DNA of 64,000 nt from Micromonospora chokoriensis (lineage in GTDB: Bacteria; Actinomycetota; Actinomycetes; Mycobacteriales; Micromonosporaceae), in contig NZ_LT607409.1 of assembly GCF_900091505.1 (NCBI RefSeq), positions 3,968,001-4,032,000 of the forward strand. Reading direction: 5' to 3'. A program made the translations under genes and the position numbers. Below are positions 17,939 through 26,011 of this stretch, piece by piece. The notes beneath the pieces were generated by a model. It saw only the letters and a program-made list of their open reading frames with translations. It did no database searches and was not told the origin of the DNA. Positions within the stretch are counted from its first letter, which is position 1, and the number at the start of each line of letters is the position of its first letter.

Positions 17939-18487
17939 ATGAAGCGCACCAATCTGCTTCTGGCGTCGGTCGGCGGTGCGGCGGTGCTGGCGGTGGCCGG
18001 GGTCGCGCTGGGCGTCAACGCCGCGAACGACTCGCGGTCGGGCGGCACGACCCTCGCCGCGGCGACCGTCGCCCCGACGCCCACGGACCCGGCCGGTGCG
18101 AGCGGTTCGCCGTCGGCCAGCGGTTCGCCGTCGACCGACACCCCATCGGGTACGCCGTCGAGCGGCGCTCCGTCGAGCGGTGCGCCGGCCGGTGGTGCGC
18201 CGGCGGGCAGCGCGGTCGACGAGACCCGCGCCGGTGAGATCGCGCTCGCCAAGGCCGGTGGCGGTCAGATCGTCGAGGTCGAGGCCGAGCAGGAGAACGG
18301 CCGACCGGTGTGGAGCGTCGAGATCGTCGCCGGCGACACCGAGCACGAGGTGGACGTCGACCGGGACAGCGGCTCGGTGGTCAAGGCCGAGCAGGAGCCG
18401 GTCGACGACGATGACGACGCCGCCGACGACGACGACAAGGACGACGACGCCGACGACGACGCGGGCGACAAGGACGACGACGACTGA
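17939..18487 (+). CDS. PepSY-domain secreted or membrane-anchored protein with acidic tail
   Basis: A 182-aa protein. The N-terminal hydrophobic segment (residues 8-28) is followed by a Ser/Pro/Gly/Ala-rich linker (about 45-95), a PepSY-like domain (about 97-150; AGEIALAKAGGGQIVEVEAE and VWSVEIVAGDTEHEVDVDRD) and a tail made almost wholly of Asp with some Lys and Ala. The tail could bind calcium or other cations; that is inference. The ATG at 17939 follows GGAAAGG by 11 bases. Confidence 0.8.
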   Translation: MKRTNLLLASVGGAAVLAVAGVALGVNAANDSRSGGTTLAAATVAPTPTDPAGASGSPSASGSPSTDTPSGTPSSGAPSSGAPAGGAPAGSAVDETRAGEIALAKAGGGQIVEVEAEQENGRPVWSVEIVAGDTEHEVDVDRDSGSVVKAEQEPVDDDDDAADDDDKDDDADDDAGDKDDDD

Positions 18488-18514
18488 CCTGGTCGTCACC
18501 GAATCGCCGATGGA

Positions 18515-18587
18515 GCAGGGGCCGCTCCGGATCCCCTGCCTAAAGTCTGATGCCGTCGCCCGCCCTGGCCCACCCAGGGCGGGCGAC
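18515..18587. terminator. Two hairpins between convergent PepSY and ABC exporter genes
   Basis: First hairpin: GCAGGGG (18515-18521) with CCCCTGC (18533-18539). Second: 14-bp perfect arms GTCGCCCGCCCTGG (18555-18568) and CCAGGGCGGGCGAC (18574-18587) around a 5-nt loop. One likely serves each strand. Confidence 0.8.
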
Positions 18588-18655
18588 TGGGTTGTTCGCC
18601 GTCCGCCCTGATGCTCGCTCGGGGTGGGCGGCGGCGGGGCTTCGGGCGGGCTGGC

Positions 18656-20548
18656 TCAGACGGCGACGCGTTGCTCCTGGACGGCCGGCTGGTCCTGGGC
18701 GAACTGGGTGCGGTACAGCTCCTGGTACCGGCCACCGGCGGCGAGCAGGTCGCTGTGCCGCCCGCGTTCGACGATCTGCCCGTCCTCGACGACGAGGATC
18801 TGATCTGCCGCCCGGATGGTGGAGAGCCGGTGCGCGATGACCACGCTCGTCCGGCCGGTCAGGGCTTCGGCGAGAGCGTCCTGGACCGCGGCCTCCGAGG
18901 TGGAGTCGAGATGCGCGGTCGCCTCGTCGAGGATGACCACGCGCGGCCGGGCCAGCAGCAGCCGCGCGATGGTGAGCCGTTGCCGCTCACCGCCCGACAG
19001 TCGGTAACCGCGTTCGCCGACGACCGTGTCGAGCCCGTCCGGAAGCGAGCGGATCAGCTCGTCGAGCCGGGCGCGCCGCAGCACGTCCCACATCTCGTCC
19101 TCGGTCGCGTCCGGCCGGGCGAAGACCAGGTTGGCGCGGATGCTCTCGTGGAAGAGGTGCCCGTCCTGGGTCACCACGCCCAACGCCGACCGGATCGACT
19201 CGGCCGACAGGTCGCGTACGTCGACGTCGGCGAGCTTCACCGCACCGTCCTCGACGTCGTACAGGCGTGGCACGAGCTGCGCGATGGTCGACTTGCCCGC
19301 CCCGGAGGAGCCGACGAGCGCGACCATCTGCCCCGCCTCGGCGCGGAACGACACACCGTGCAGCACTTCTTCGCCGCCGCGCGTGTCGAGCTTCGCCACG
19401 TCCTCCAGGGACGCGAGCGACACCTTGTCCGCCGACGGGTAGCCGAACCGTACGCCCTCGAACTCCACAGCGACCGGTCCCTCAGGGAGGGGCCGGGCGT
19501 CGGTCTTGTCGAGGATCAGCGGCTTGAGGTCCAGGACCTCGAACACCCGCTCGAAGCTCACCAGAGCGCTCATCACCTCGACCCGGGCGCTGGCCAGCGA
19601 CGTCAACGGCGCGTACAGGCGCGACAGGAGCAGTGCGAGGGCGACCACGGTCCCGGCGTCGAGGCTGCCCCGTAGGGCGTAGAGGCCGCCCAGCCCGTAC
19701 ACCAGGGCCAGCGCCAGCGAGCCGACAACGGTGAGTGCGGTGATGAAGACCCACTGGAGCATTGCGGTACGCACGCCGATGTCGCGGACCCGCCGGGCCC
19801 GTGCCGCGAACTCGGCGGACTCCTCGGCCGGCCGCCCGTACAGCTTGACCAACGTGGCGCCGGGCGCGGAGAAACGTTCCGTCATGCGGGTGCTCATGGC
19901 CGCGTTGTGCTCGGCGGCCTCCCGCTGCAACCGGGCGAGCTTCGACCCCATGCGTCGGGCGGGAAGCACGAAGATGGGCAGCAGGACGAGCGCCAGCACC
20001 GTGATCTGCCACGAGAAGGTGAGCATCACGGCCAACGTCAGGACCAGCGTGACGGTGTTGCCGACCACGCTCGACAGGGTGTCGCTGAAGGCGCGCTGCG
20101 CCCCGATCACGTCGTTGTTCAGCCGGCTGACCAGCGCACCCGTGCGGGTCCGGGTGAAAAACGCCACCGGCATGCGCTGGACGTGGTCGAAGACCGCCGT
20201 CCGGAGCTGCACGATCAGCCCCTCACCGATGCTCGCGGACAGGAACCGCGTCACCAGACCCAGGCCGGCCTCGGCGAGCGCGATCACTGCGATCAGCACC
20301 GCCAGCCGGATCACGAGGCTGCTCTCGGCGCCGTCCACGATCGCGTCGACCACCCGGCCGGCGAGGATCGGCGCCGCGACCGTGAGGACTGCCGTCACCA
20401 CGCTCAACAACAGGAACCTGACGATCATCCCACGGTGTGGTCGCGCGAACCGCGCGATGCGCTTCAACGTCGCACGGGACAGCGGACGCTCGTCCTGCGC
20501 GTTCATCGCGTGGTGCAGAGACATCCACGCGGTAACTTCCATGCTCAT
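18656..20548 (-). CDS. ABC exporter half-transporter (fused membrane and ATPase domains)
   Basis: A 630-aa protein. Six membrane helices are in residues about 40-340. The ATPase domain carries Walker A GSSGAGKS, signature LSGGERQRL, Walker B VVILDEATAHLD and the switch His in VIAHRLST. A single polypeptide of this kind acts as a homodimer exporting lipids, drugs or peptides; the substrate is not evident. The ATG at 20548 is 2 bases after GGAGGTAAT; ATG at 20542 is an alternative. Its promoter has a 19-bp spacer and MerR-type dyad (20575-20598), so induction by a MerR-family activator such as SoxR is likely. Confidence 0.9.
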   Translation of the reverse strand: MSMEVTAWMSLHHAMNAQDERPLSRATLKRIARFARPHRGMIVRFLLLSVVTAVLTVAAPILAGRVVDAIVDGAESSLVIRLAVLIAVIALAEAGLGLVTRFLSASIGEGLIVQLRTAVFDHVQRMPVAFFTRTRTGALVSRLNNDVIGAQRAFSDTLSSVVGNTVTLVLTLAVMLTFSWQITVLALVLLPIFVLPARRMGSKLARLQREAAEHNAAMSTRMTERFSAPGATLVKLYGRPAEESAEFAARARRVRDIGVRTAMLQWVFITALTVVGSLALALVYGLGGLYALRGSLDAGTVVALALLLSRLYAPLTSLASARVEVMSALVSFERVFEVLDLKPLILDKTDARPLPEGPVAVEFEGVRFGYPSADKVSLASLEDVAKLDTRGGEEVLHGVSFRAEAGQMVALVGSSGAGKSTIAQLVPRLYDVEDGAVKLADVDVRDLSAESIRSALGVVTQDGHLFHESIRANLVFARPDATEDEMWDVLRRARLDELIRSLPDGLDTVVGERGYRLSGGERQRLTIARLLLARPRVVILDEATAHLDSTSEAAVQDALAEALTGRTSVVIAHRLSTIRAADQILVVEDGQIVERGRHSDLLAAGGRYQELYRTQFAQDQPAVQEQRVAV

Positions 20549-20554
20549 GCATTA

Positions 20555-20598
20555 CCTCCGTTATCGGAGGCTAGGACCTCACCCGAGCTTGAGGTCAA
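20555..20598 (-). promoter_or_regulatory. MerR-type promoter of the ABC exporter, with RBS hairpin
   Basis: On the minus strand TTGACC (20598-20593) and TAGCCT (20573-20568) are 19 bp apart, the long spacing used by MerR-family activators. The spacer holds GACCTCA (rev. 20596-20590) and TGAGGTC, a perfect 7-bp dyad. The core CCTCAAGCTCGGGTGAGG matches the SoxR box CCTCAAGTTAACTTGAGG at 13 of 18 positions. Downstream, CCTCCG-TTAT-CGGAGG (20555-20570) can fold over the ribosome-binding site. Confidence 0.65.
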
Positions 20599-20599
20599 G

Positions 20600-21241
20600 T
20601 CATTTCGCCGGTCGCTCCACTTCGGCGCGGATCTGGCCGAACACGGCATGCGAGTCATCCGTCTGCGCGAAGCCGACGAAGGTCACCATACCGAGTGTGT
20701 GGTGGTCGCTCCATGCGCAGATGTCGACACGGACGCCTGTCGTGGCTTGGCCGATGCCGCAACCAGCCGTCCCGCCCAGAGGGCCGGGCGGGACCGGGCG
20801 CACGTCGGTGATGTTCGGTATTCCGCCGAAGATCTTGCCCAGCGTCGCCGTGGGATCGGTGACCGTGCCCGACAATGCGCTGATCACGATCACCCGCTGG
20901 TCGTCGCCGGGGATGTGCAGCCCGCGCTCTCGGGACTGCACCTCCTTCGCCCGGACGTAGGCGGTGCCCATCAAGCTCGTGGGCTCGGTGTTCAACAGCT
21001 TCTTGAAGTTGCCCATGTTCTGCTCGGCCCGGTCGTGTAGACCTCGATCCACGGACTCGGGCCAGGTGCCCAGAAGCGTGGCCGGCCCGTGGACGCGCAT
21101 CGCCACCGCAGGGGGCGATGACTGCGTTACGGCCGCCGGCGCGGGTGCGTCATCCTGCCTCGTACACCCGGTCGTGGATAGCAGGATCGCCGCCATCACT
21201 GTGCCGGCGACCGCTGAGCCTGACAGTCTTGTGCGCCTCAT
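20600..21241 (-). CDS. Lipoprotein of unknown function
   Basis: A 213-aa protein. The signal ends in a lipobox near residue 26 (LLSTTGCTRQ), followed by a Pro/Ala-rich spacer and a globular domain of about 150 residues. Two cysteines (GGTAGCGIG and DICAWSD) may pair. The pattern resembles actinobacterial membrane lipoproteins with no assigned role. The ATG at 21241 was chosen because the lipobox signal begins there. The stop lies only 2 bases from the exporter's -35 element, so the two genes are transcribed separately. Confidence 0.75.
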   Translation of the reverse strand: MRRTRLSGSAVAGTVMAAILLSTTGCTRQDDAPAPAAVTQSSPPAVAMRVHGPATLLGTWPESVDRGLHDRAEQNMGNFKKLLNTEPTSLMGTAYVRAKEVQSRERGLHIPGDDQRVIVISALSGTVTDPTATLGKIFGGIPNITDVRPVPPGPLGGTAGCGIGQATTGVRVDICAWSDHHTLGMVTFVGFAQTDDSHAVFGQIRAEVERPAK

Positions 21242-21400
21242 TGAGCCCCATCCCCGTCCTCGCGTCCAGCGCGCACGATATCGCAGGCCACCGACCGATG
21301 ACGACGGGCCTACGTAGGTGCAGGAGCGCATTCCGCATCGAGCGGTAGCCGGCACGAGGGCTCCGCTCGTCGGGCCGCTCAGACCCTCGTGCTCGCCGCC

Positions 21401-22651
21401 CTATCTGCGTCGGTGGTAGTGGTTGCGGCGCGGAAGTTGGTCGGGGTCGAGCCAGGCGGGCGGCACGAACTCCGGCTTGCCGTCGTCGCCAAGCCGCACC
21501 GCCCACTCGCTGTGGTGGAGGTGTCGGTGGTGGTGGCCGCAGAGTAGGACGGCGTTGTCGAGGTTGGTGGGGCTGCCGTCGGCCCAGTGGCGGATGTGGT
21601 GGGCGGCGCACCAGCGTGGTGGTCGGTCGCAGCCGGGAAAGGCGCATCCGCCGTCACGCAGCACCAGCGCCCGCCGCAGTGGGCCGGTGACGAGTCGGCG
21701 TTGTCGACCGACGTCGAGGACCTGGCCCGGACCGCCGAGGACGGCGGGCAGGATGGTGGCGTCGCAGGCCAGTCGGCGCACCGTGCCAGGGGTGAGCCGC
21801 AGCCCGATGTCGAGCGCCCCGGAGCCCAGCTGCCGGGTCAACGCGTCGTAGTCGGTGGTGACGACGATCTGGGCCGGGTCGCCGCCGCTGTCGGGCAGCT
21901 CACCGGTGCGCAGGGCGAGCCGGCAGACGTCGGCGAGCGCGTCGTGGCGGCGTTGCCCGGGGGATCGCCCGTCGTCGGGGCCGGTGGGTGCGCTGAGTGG
22001 GTCGATGGCGGCGCGTAGCAGGGCGGCGGTTTCGGCGTCGAGGGTGCCGGTGAGTCGCAGTCGCCCTCCGGTCTGTTCGGAGATGGTGAGGTGTCGGTCG
22101 CGGGTGGCGCGGGCGTCCTCGGCGGCGAGGGCCGCGGCTGTGGCGGCGTCGGCGAGGTCGGGGGCGACGTGGTCGAGGATCCGGGTGCCCATGCGACGTA
22201 GCAGGGTGGGGTCGAACTGCCCGGCCCATTCCACGAGCACGCCGACGGCTTTGTCGGCCACCTCGACGCCCGCCGACGTCGTCACCGTGGCGGCCGTGTC
22301 GGCGATGACGCGGGCCTGGTCCAGGGTGACGGCGCCGCCGGCCAGCGCTTGCCGGATGCCAGGGTTGCCGGTGTCCAGGGTGCTGGCGAGGTCGACCAGG
22401 CGGCGGGCGGCGGGAACGGTCATCCGCAGGCGTTCGCGCAACCACACGGCGGTGCTGGACGCGCCGTGCGTGCGGGCGGTGCCGCGGCCGTCGATCTCAC
22501 GGACCAGGGTCAGGGTGACGGCGGCGAGGCGTTGCTGAAGACGGTGCGCGGCGTCGAGCGCGGCGACCAGGTCGTGCTCCGGCAGGGACCAGACGGCGGC
22601 GTCGACGCAGGCGGCGACCGCGTCGTCCGCCTGCGCCAACTCCTCAACCAT
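21401..22651 (-). CDS. DUF222 / HNH endonuclease-domain protein
   Basis: A 416-aa protein of the common actinobacterial DUF222-HNH type. The N-terminal DUF222 region is helical (about 1-290). The C-terminal HNH site is visible in LVLRDGGCAFPGCDRPPRWC followed by AAHHIRHW and LLCGHHHRHLH, with the two CxxC-type pairs that hold zinc. These proteins are often multicopy and linked to mobile elements, but no flanking repeats were seen. TAGTCT lies 7 bases before the ATG (22664-22659), which points to a leaderless start. Confidence 0.88.
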   Translation of the reverse strand: MVEELAQADDAVAACVDAAVWSLPEHDLVAALDAAHRLQQRLAAVTLTLVREIDGRGTARTHGASSTAVWLRERLRMTVPAARRLVDLASTLDTGNPGIRQALAGGAVTLDQARVIADTAATVTTSAGVEVADKAVGVLVEWAGQFDPTLLRRMGTRILDHVAPDLADAATAAALAAEDARATRDRHLTISEQTGGRLRLTGTLDAETAALLRAAIDPLSAPTGPDDGRSPGQRRHDALADVCRLALRTGELPDSGGDPAQIVVTTDYDALTRQLGSGALDIGLRLTPGTVRRLACDATILPAVLGGPGQVLDVGRQRRLVTGPLRRALVLRDGGCAFPGCDRPPRWCAAHHIRHWADGSPTNLDNAVLLCGHHHRHLHHSEWAVRLGDDGKPEFVPPAWLDPDQLPRRNHYHRRR

Positions 22652-22902
22652 GGGCCAGAGACTAGAACAGGTGTACGACAACTTCAGTCGCCATGATCGA
22701 TCGCTGCCGGGTGGAGCGGAGGTTCCTGGGTGCTGAAGAGCGTGGCCCAGGCGACGACGCGGTCGACGGAGGCGCGGGTGAGGCCGATCATCGGTCGCCT
22801 GAGTGGAGTGGGTACGCCTCGCCGCCCACACGTGATCTTGGGGTATGTGAAGGTCGTCAGGCCGGACAGGTGCCGCGTGGGTCGTCGCCGGGAACAAGCG
22901 GT

Positions 22903-22919
22903 GCTCGGTGTAGCCGAGC
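22903..22919 (-). terminator. Hairpin after the thioredoxin gene
   Basis: GCTCGG-TGTAG-CCGAGC, 11 bases downstream of the thioredoxin stop on the minus strand. The rest of 22652-22930 holds no supported gene. Confidence 0.5.
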
Positions 22920-22930
22920 GGCGGTGACGG

Positions 22931-23278
22931 TCACAGGCCGGCGTGCATGGTTAGGCTCTGCCGCAGGTGGAGTTTCGGCCGGGACCCGACGACCGAGCCG
23001 ACGACCTCGCCCCCACGGAACACCAGCAGCGTCGGCAGGGACATGACCGCGTAGCGCCGCGTGGCCTGCGGGTTGTCGTCGGTGTTGAGCTTGGCGATGA
23101 CCATCCGGTCGCCGAACTCCTGTGCCAGCTCGACGAGACTTTTCTCGATCATCTTGCACGGCGGGCACCACTCCGCCCAGAAGTCGACGACGACGGGTCG
23201 GTCGCTGGTCAGCACCAGCTCGGCGAACGTGTCGTCGGTGACGGTGATCAGGGAGCTGACGCTCGTTTCCTGGGGCAT
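22931..23278 (-). CDS. trxA: Thioredoxin with WCPPC active site
   Basis: A 115-aa thioredoxin fold. The active site is WCPPC (residues 37-41) within VVVDFWAEWCPPCKMIEKSL, instead of the usual WCGPC; the cis-Pro is in MSLPTLLVF. A Pro in the redox loop shifts the potential and may alter partners. The start follows GGGAGGAAAT. The first 31 bases overlap the end of the MerR gene, so the two are co-transcribed, and the regulator probably controls both in response to a thiol or oxidant signal. Function as a redox protein is firm; the specific client is not known. Confidence 0.9.
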   Translation of the reverse strand: MPQETSVSSLITVTDDTFAELVLTSDRPVVVDFWAEWCPPCKMIEKSLVELAQEFGDRMVIAKLNTDDNPQATRRYAVMSLPTLLVFRGGEVVGSVVGSRPKLHLRQSLTMHAGL

Positions 23279-23640
23279 ATTTCCTCCCGGTGCGCGATGG
23301 CGTGGGTGAGCTGGGTGTGCAACTGCTGACGGACCGCTCCGAGCCGGTCGAGGTAGTCGTCGACCTCGGCGAGCTTGCGTCGCAGCACCAGCACGGAATC
23401 GGGACAGACGTCGCCGGACGCGTTGCCCGCCCGCAGGCAGGCGACGAAGGGGCGGACGTCGTCGAGGCCGAAACCGACGTCGAGCAGCGCCCGGATCTCC
23501 TGGACGACCCGTAGCTCCGCCTCGTCGTAGACGCGGTACCCGTTCGCCGAGCGCTGCGGGTGCACCAGGCCGTGGGCTTCGTAGTAGCGCAGCGTCCGGG
23601 TGCTCGTGCCGGCTCGTTCCGCCAGCTCGCCGATCAGCAT
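23248..23640 (-). CDS. MerR-family transcriptional regulator
   Basis: A 130-aa regulator. The winged helix-turn-helix is at residues 1-70 (LIGELAERAGTSTRTLRYYE and NGYRVYDEAEL), followed by a coiled-coil (about 80-118). Cysteines at 68, 79 and 122 could form a metal or redox sensor. A ribosome-binding site AGGAGGT precedes the ATG. The gene overlaps trxA by 31 bp. A dyad CCTTG-N10-CAAGG in its promoter (23678-23697) fits autoregulation. Confidence 0.9.
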   Translation of the reverse strand: MLIGELAERAGTSTRTLRYYEAHGLVHPQRSANGYRVYDEAELRVVQEIRALLDVGFGLDDVRPFVACLRAGNASGDVCPDSVLVLRRKLAEVDDYLDRLGAVRQQLHTQLTHAIAHREEICPRKRASAP

Positions 23641-23677
23641 CAGACCTCCTCGACCAGCCTGCCGCGACCAGGCTAAA

Positions 23678-23697
23678 CCTTGTCGTCAGCGTCAAGG
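23678..23697 (-). promoter_or_regulatory. Dyad in the merR-trxA promoter
   Basis: CCTTG (23678-23682) and CAAGG (23693-23697) are separated by 10 bp. On the minus strand this overlaps TTGCCT and TTAGCC, spaced 18 bp, a plausible MerR-controlled promoter. Confidence 0.45.
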
Positions 23698-23708
23698 CAA
23701 GGCTGCTC

Positions 23709-23750
23709 CGGCCCACCCCGACCGGCCCACCCCGACCGGCCCACCCCGAC
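23709..23750. repeat. Three tandem copies of a 14-bp unit
   Basis: CGGCCCACCCCGAC is repeated three times without change between the merR promoter and the chitosanase terminators. No function is evident. Confidence 0.9.
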
Positions 23751-23786
23751 CCGCCACAGCCCGGCCCGGGCGGACCCCGGGCACGA

Positions 23787-23816
23787 CTCAGGGCGCCGGC
23801 TCGCCGGCGCCCTGAG
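23787..23816. terminator. Terminator hairpin, 14-bp perfect arms
   Basis: CTCAGGGCGCCGGC (23787-23800) pairs with GCCGGCGCCCTGAG (23803-23816). It lies downstream of the chitosanase on its strand, beyond a second smaller hairpin. Confidence 0.75.
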
Positions 23817-23835
23817 CTGATGCGCGTTGAGGCCT

Positions 23836-23854
23836 GTTCCAGAAAGACTGGAAC
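23836..23854 (-). terminator. Terminator hairpin directly after the chitosanase
   Basis: GTTCCAG-AAAGA-CTGGAAC, 5 bases beyond the chitosanase stop codon on the minus strand. Confidence 0.7.
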
Positions 23855-23859
23855 GAGCC

Positions 23860-25065
23860 CTAGCCGATGCGGAACTGGTCGCCGTAGACGGCGAACGTCA
23901 ACGGCGTGTTCAGGTTGAAGTTGCCGTTGTTGAGGAACACCCGCTGGGCCGTGTCGACCCGGGACGTGTCGGAGTGGGCCTCTTCCTTCTTCATCTCGAT
24001 GACCCGCTCGTCGAGGAAGGCGTTGAGCCAGGTCCGCTCGTCACCGCCCTGCGCGGGGGGCTTCGCCCGGGCGAGGGCGCGGTTGCGGATCTGACGCATG
24101 CCCTCGTACCCGTGCATGACCGCTGCGTCGTAGTAGGCGAACTGGCCGAGTGCCCGGACCTGGTCGTTCTTGCCGTCGCGTACCGACGGGTTGAAGTAGA
24201 CGCGGTCCCGCTCGGCCTCCTGGGCGGCCCGGAAGACCGAGTCGTTGGCCGCCGTGCGCCAGTCGCGGGGGAAGTTCGGGTCGAGGCCCGAGTGCGAGGG
24301 GGTGCCGTTGACGGCGCGCAGCGCCGGCAGGTAGCCGGCCAGCACGTTGCCGGGCTTGCTGTTCGTGTACGCCTGGACCAGTTCGAGCATGTCGCCGGTG
24401 CCGGAGCAGAAGCCGATGATGCCGGCGGTGTAGCCGCGTCCGTCGCCGATGTCCTCGATGTAGGAGAACTGGGCACGCCAGTCGAGGGAGGAGTTCTCCG
24501 CAGCCGAGACGAGCTGCATGGCGACGTCCTTCTTCGTCGGGTCGTCGAGGTTGGTCCCGGCCGGGGTGGTGGGCGGAGGGGTGCTGCCGCCGCCGGGCAG
24601 GGTCCACTGCTGGTTGGTGGTGCCGCCGCAGGTCCAGATCTGCAACCGGGCGCCGTTGGCGGTGCTGCGGTCGGTGACGTCGAGGCACTTGCCGGAGGCG
24701 GAGTTGACGAGGGCGCCGTTGCTGGTGGTCCACTTCTGCGCGCCGGTGCCGTTGCAGTCGTACAGCTGGATCTTGGCGCCGTTGGTGGTCGACGCGGCGG
24801 TGACGTCGAGGCACTTGCCGAGCGCCCGGATCGAGTTGTCGGTGTTGCCGACGGTCCACGTCTGGGCCGCGCTGCCGTTGCAGTCGTAGAGCTGGACGGC
24901 CGTGCCGTTGGCCGGGTTGGCACCGGCCACGTCGACGCACTTGCCGGCGAGGCCGGTGATCGGGCCGGCGGTGGCGGCGCTCGCCGACGGCAGGCCGTAG
25001 CCGACGGCGGCGACGCCGATCAGCAGGGTGCCCGCGACGTAGGCGGCTGTTCTTCTGTGCACCAT
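23860..25065 (-). CDS. csn: Secreted GH46 chitosanase with ricin-type lectin domain
   Basis: A 401-aa secreted enzyme. A signal peptide (residues 1-30, ending PSASA) is followed by a ricin-B-type lectin domain (about 33-155) with three repeats, each ending in a QxW motif (AAQTWT, AQKWT, NQQWT). A Pro/Thr linker leads to a GH46 domain (about 172-401). The catalytic Glu is in VSAAENSSLDW and the Asp in DIGDGRGYTAG. GH46 enzymes hydrolyse beta-1,4 bonds of chitosan with inversion. ATG 25065 follows AAGGA. Placement of the lectin before the catalytic domain is less usual. A promoter with TTGACG and TATCTG, 17 bp apart, lies at 25168-25196. Confidence 0.93.
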   Translation of the reverse strand: MVHRRTAAYVAGTLLIGVAAVGYGLPSASAATAGPITGLAGKCVDVAGANPANGTAVQLYDCNGSAAQTWTVGNTDNSIRALGKCLDVTAASTTNGAKIQLYDCNGTGAQKWTTSNGALVNSASGKCLDVTDRSTANGARLQIWTCGGTTNQQWTLPGGGSTPPPTTPAGTNLDDPTKKDVAMQLVSAAENSSLDWRAQFSYIEDIGDGRGYTAGIIGFCSGTGDMLELVQAYTNSKPGNVLAGYLPALRAVNGTPSHSGLDPNFPRDWRTAANDSVFRAAQEAERDRVYFNPSVRDGKNDQVRALGQFAYYDAAVMHGYEGMRQIRNRALARAKPPAQGGDERTWLNAFLDERVIEMKKEEAHSDTSRVDTAQRVFLNNGNFNLNTPLTFAVYGDQFRIG

Positions 25066-25167
25066 GGGGGTCCTTGGGGAAGGGGCGGCGCGCCGCCGGC
25101 CGGTCGATGGCCCGGCGTGGCGCATCGGCCCCCGGCGGGCACCGCGAGCATCAGGAAACTGTATTAA

Positions 25168-25196
25168 CAGATATCAGTACGTCGGTGTGCCGTCAA
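25168..25196 (-). promoter_or_regulatory. Chitosanase promoter
   Basis: Minus-strand TTGACG (25196-25191) and TATCTG (25173-25168), 17-bp spacer. The surrounding CTGTTAATACAG (25159-25170 reversed) is a small palindrome and may be an operator. Confidence 0.5.
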
Positions 25197-25345
25197 TCGA
25201 TGTCAGCCGTCCGTGACGAGGCATGTTCACCTCGTTGACGGCTACCCGAGAGCTCGATGCCCGGACCGCGCAGTTAGATGTCGTCAGCAGTGCCGCGTCC
25301 TGAGCGAGCAGACCTGGGACGGCACCGAGACGCAAGGAGTGCTCC

Positions 25346-25969
25346 ATGGCAGTCGACCCCCGCCGTACCCGGCCTCTCTGGGCCACGGCCGCCGCCGTGC
25401 TCGCCGTGGCGGCGCTGTCCGCCTGCGGCGGCACCGACGGCGCCGACCCGGTCGGCGCGCCCGCCACGAGCAGCGCCGCCACGCCGACCGCTGTCGCACC
25501 GACCGACGCGGCGCCGCCGCCGGCGCAGGGCAAGCTGCGCGGGTACGGCACGGTCCGGCAACTCAGTGAGACCGCGGACCTGGTGGTACGCGGTGAGGTC
25601 GAGCCGGCCGGCTTCCGGGTCGACGAGGTGCTGCGCGCGGCGAACGGGGCGTCCGTGAACGCCGGAACGCGGATCACGCTCGCCAGCCTGCCCGGAGGCG
25701 TGCCGGACATGGCCCACATGTCCACGCTCGAACCGGGCCAGGTCGCGGTGCTCTACCTCGCCAAGGACCCGGCCGCCCCGGCGTTCCGCACGCTCAGCGG
25801 AGACTTCGGCGTGTTCGACGTGACCGGGGACGGCGACGACGCGGTCGCGGCGTCCCGCTCGCAGGCCATGGCCGTCAGCGGCCTGGTCACCGAGGACCCG
25901 GCCGCGTCGGGCCACGGTTTCCGCACCACCCTCGGCCAGCTCCGCGCCGTCGCCGCCCAGGCCAGGTAG
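25346..25969 (+). CDS. Secreted lipoprotein of unknown function
   Basis: A 207-aa protein with an N-terminal signal and lipobox ALSAC (Cys near residue 29). A Thr/Ala/Pro-rich spacer leads to a globular domain (about 65-205) that starts GKLRGYGTVRQLSETADLVV. The pattern of beta strands, with EVEPAGFRVDEVLRA, resembles small secreted OB-like proteins seen in actinomycetes, but I cannot name the family. ATG preceded by AAGGAG. The gene is alone and ends at a strong bidirectional terminator. Confidence 0.7.
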   Translation: MAVDPRRTRPLWATAAAVLAVAALSACGGTDGADPVGAPATSSAATPTAVAPTDAAPPPAQGKLRGYGTVRQLSETADLVVRGEVEPAGFRVDEVLRAANGASVNAGTRITLASLPGGVPDMAHMSTLEPGQVAVLYLAKDPAAPAFRTLSGDFGVFDVTGDGDDAVAASRSQAMAVSGLVTEDPAASGHGFRTTLGQLRAVAAQAR

Positions 25970-25977
25970 GGCTGGAA

Positions 25978-26008
25978 CGCGGACGGCACCCGCCGGGTGC
26001 CGTCCGCG
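25978..26008. terminator. Bidirectional terminator between lipoprotein and GH43 genes
   Basis: Perfect 14-bp arms CGCGGACGGCACCC (25978-25991) and GGGTGCCGTCCGCG (25995-26008), 3-nt loop, fitted exactly between convergent stops at 25969 and 26012. Confidence 0.9.
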
Positions 26009-26011
26009 TGC

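Noticed and set aside
21401..22897. Longer start for the HNH protein at 22897
   Set aside because: The extra 82 residues are Pro/Arg-rich and non-homologous; the ATG at 22651 has a -10 at the right distance.
22730..22927. 65-codon frame between HNH and thioredoxin genes
   Set aside because: No domain, no ribosome-binding site, and it overlaps the thioredoxin terminator.
23709..23750. Three 14-bp repeats as a CRISPR array
   Set aside because: Units are contiguous, with no spacers, and no cas gene is near.
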